Source: Methanosarcina sp. UBA5 (GTDB taxonomy: Archaea; Halobacteriota; Methanosarcinia; Methanosarcinales; Methanosarcinaceae). From it: a DNA stretch of 13,422 bases. Both the position numbers and the translations under genes were made by a program. Within the stretch, counting starts at the first letter, position 1, and every line of letters starts with the position of its first letter. Where the stretch lies: NCBI RefSeq assembly GCF_002505485.1, contig NZ_DAVG01000104.1, positions 479 through 13,900 of the forward strand, written 5' to 3'. The notes below the pieces were generated by a model that did not search any database, had not been told where the DNA came from, and saw nothing but the letters and a program-made list of their open reading frames with translations. Positions 13,248 through 13,422 of the stretch are shown piece after piece.

Positions 13248-13257
13248 ATTTTATAAA
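13248..13257 (-). promoter_or_regulatory. TATA-like box of the HTH gene
   Basis: The minus strand reads TTTATAAAAT; a start about 25 bp downstream falls within the inverted repeat at 13210-13230. Confidence 0.45.
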
Positions 13258-13393
13258 TCTATAAATTTTTTCTGTATTCTGCAAAACTATATTCATATAT
13301 TATAAAGTATATAATTATATTTTTAAAAATGGGAAAGAAAAAATTTAACCTATTATTATAAACTACAAGTTTTTATCAAATTTTATAAAGTTA

Positions 13394-13422
13394 AGAAAGC
13401 AAGATCATTTTTCTAGCTTTCT
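13394..13422. repeat. Inverted repeat at the window edge
   Basis: AGAAAGC (13394-13400) and GCTTTCT (13416-13422) pair; with one mismatch the stem reaches 11 bp. It could be a terminator of a gene beyond the window or a repeat end. The window stops here, so its extent is unknown. Confidence 0.4.

Overview
The window looks like an AT-rich archaeal chromosome, most probably Methanosarcina or a close relative. The reasons are the archaeal TATA-box/Shine-Dalgarno gene starts, a lipoprotein PstS, an archaeal AbrB-PhoU remnant, a beta-helix surface-protein remnant, an IS5-type element and a CHAT/STAND/TPR giant gene. The genus is inferred from gene style and was not confirmed by a search.

Layout. 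Positions 1-164 hold the end of a glycosyltransferase. Positions 165-3400 are a graveyard: a broken phoU-like gene (N-terminal piece at 275, C-terminal piece at 2629-2816), an apparently intact orphan pstS on the minus strand, a beta-helix protein tail, a tRNA-like 3' fragment, and several families of short intergenic repeats, including a 37-bp inverted pair on either side of pstS. Positions 3400-4404 carry a small zinc-ribbon gene with an eroded start codon and an unrecognised protein with a possible ribbon-helix-helix start. Positions 4879-5735 are an 857-bp IS5-family element whose transposase is split by one extra G. Next come a truncated SDR dehydrogenase joined to the tail of an unknown protein (5802-6195), and a set of small minus-strand genes that may come from an integrated element (6520-7419).

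Positions 7420-13129 form the most interesting part, all on the minus strand. A small HTH protein (12755-13129) has an inverted-repeat operator at its promoter. It is followed by a three-TM membrane protein gene, then by a promoter and a tightly coupled three-gene operon: a 1117-aa CHAT protease-STAND NTPase-TPR protein, a four-cysteine zinc-ribbon protein, and a second copy of the three-TM protein. Both junctions in the operon are ATGA overlaps. The membrane gene plus the end of the zinc-ribbon gene occur twice as a 507-bp direct repeat flanking the CHAT gene. Just downstream of the operon, 7556-7922 holds an array of 9-bp iteron-like repeats in both orientations.

How it may work (inference). 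The architecture matches a sensor (TPR), switch (STAND ATPase) and protease (CHAT), with a co-translated zinc-ribbon partner and a membrane partner. That is the logic of regulated cell-suicide or anti-phage systems. The duplicated membrane gene, the flanking HTH and coiled-coil genes and the iterons suggest a modular, mobile accessory island.
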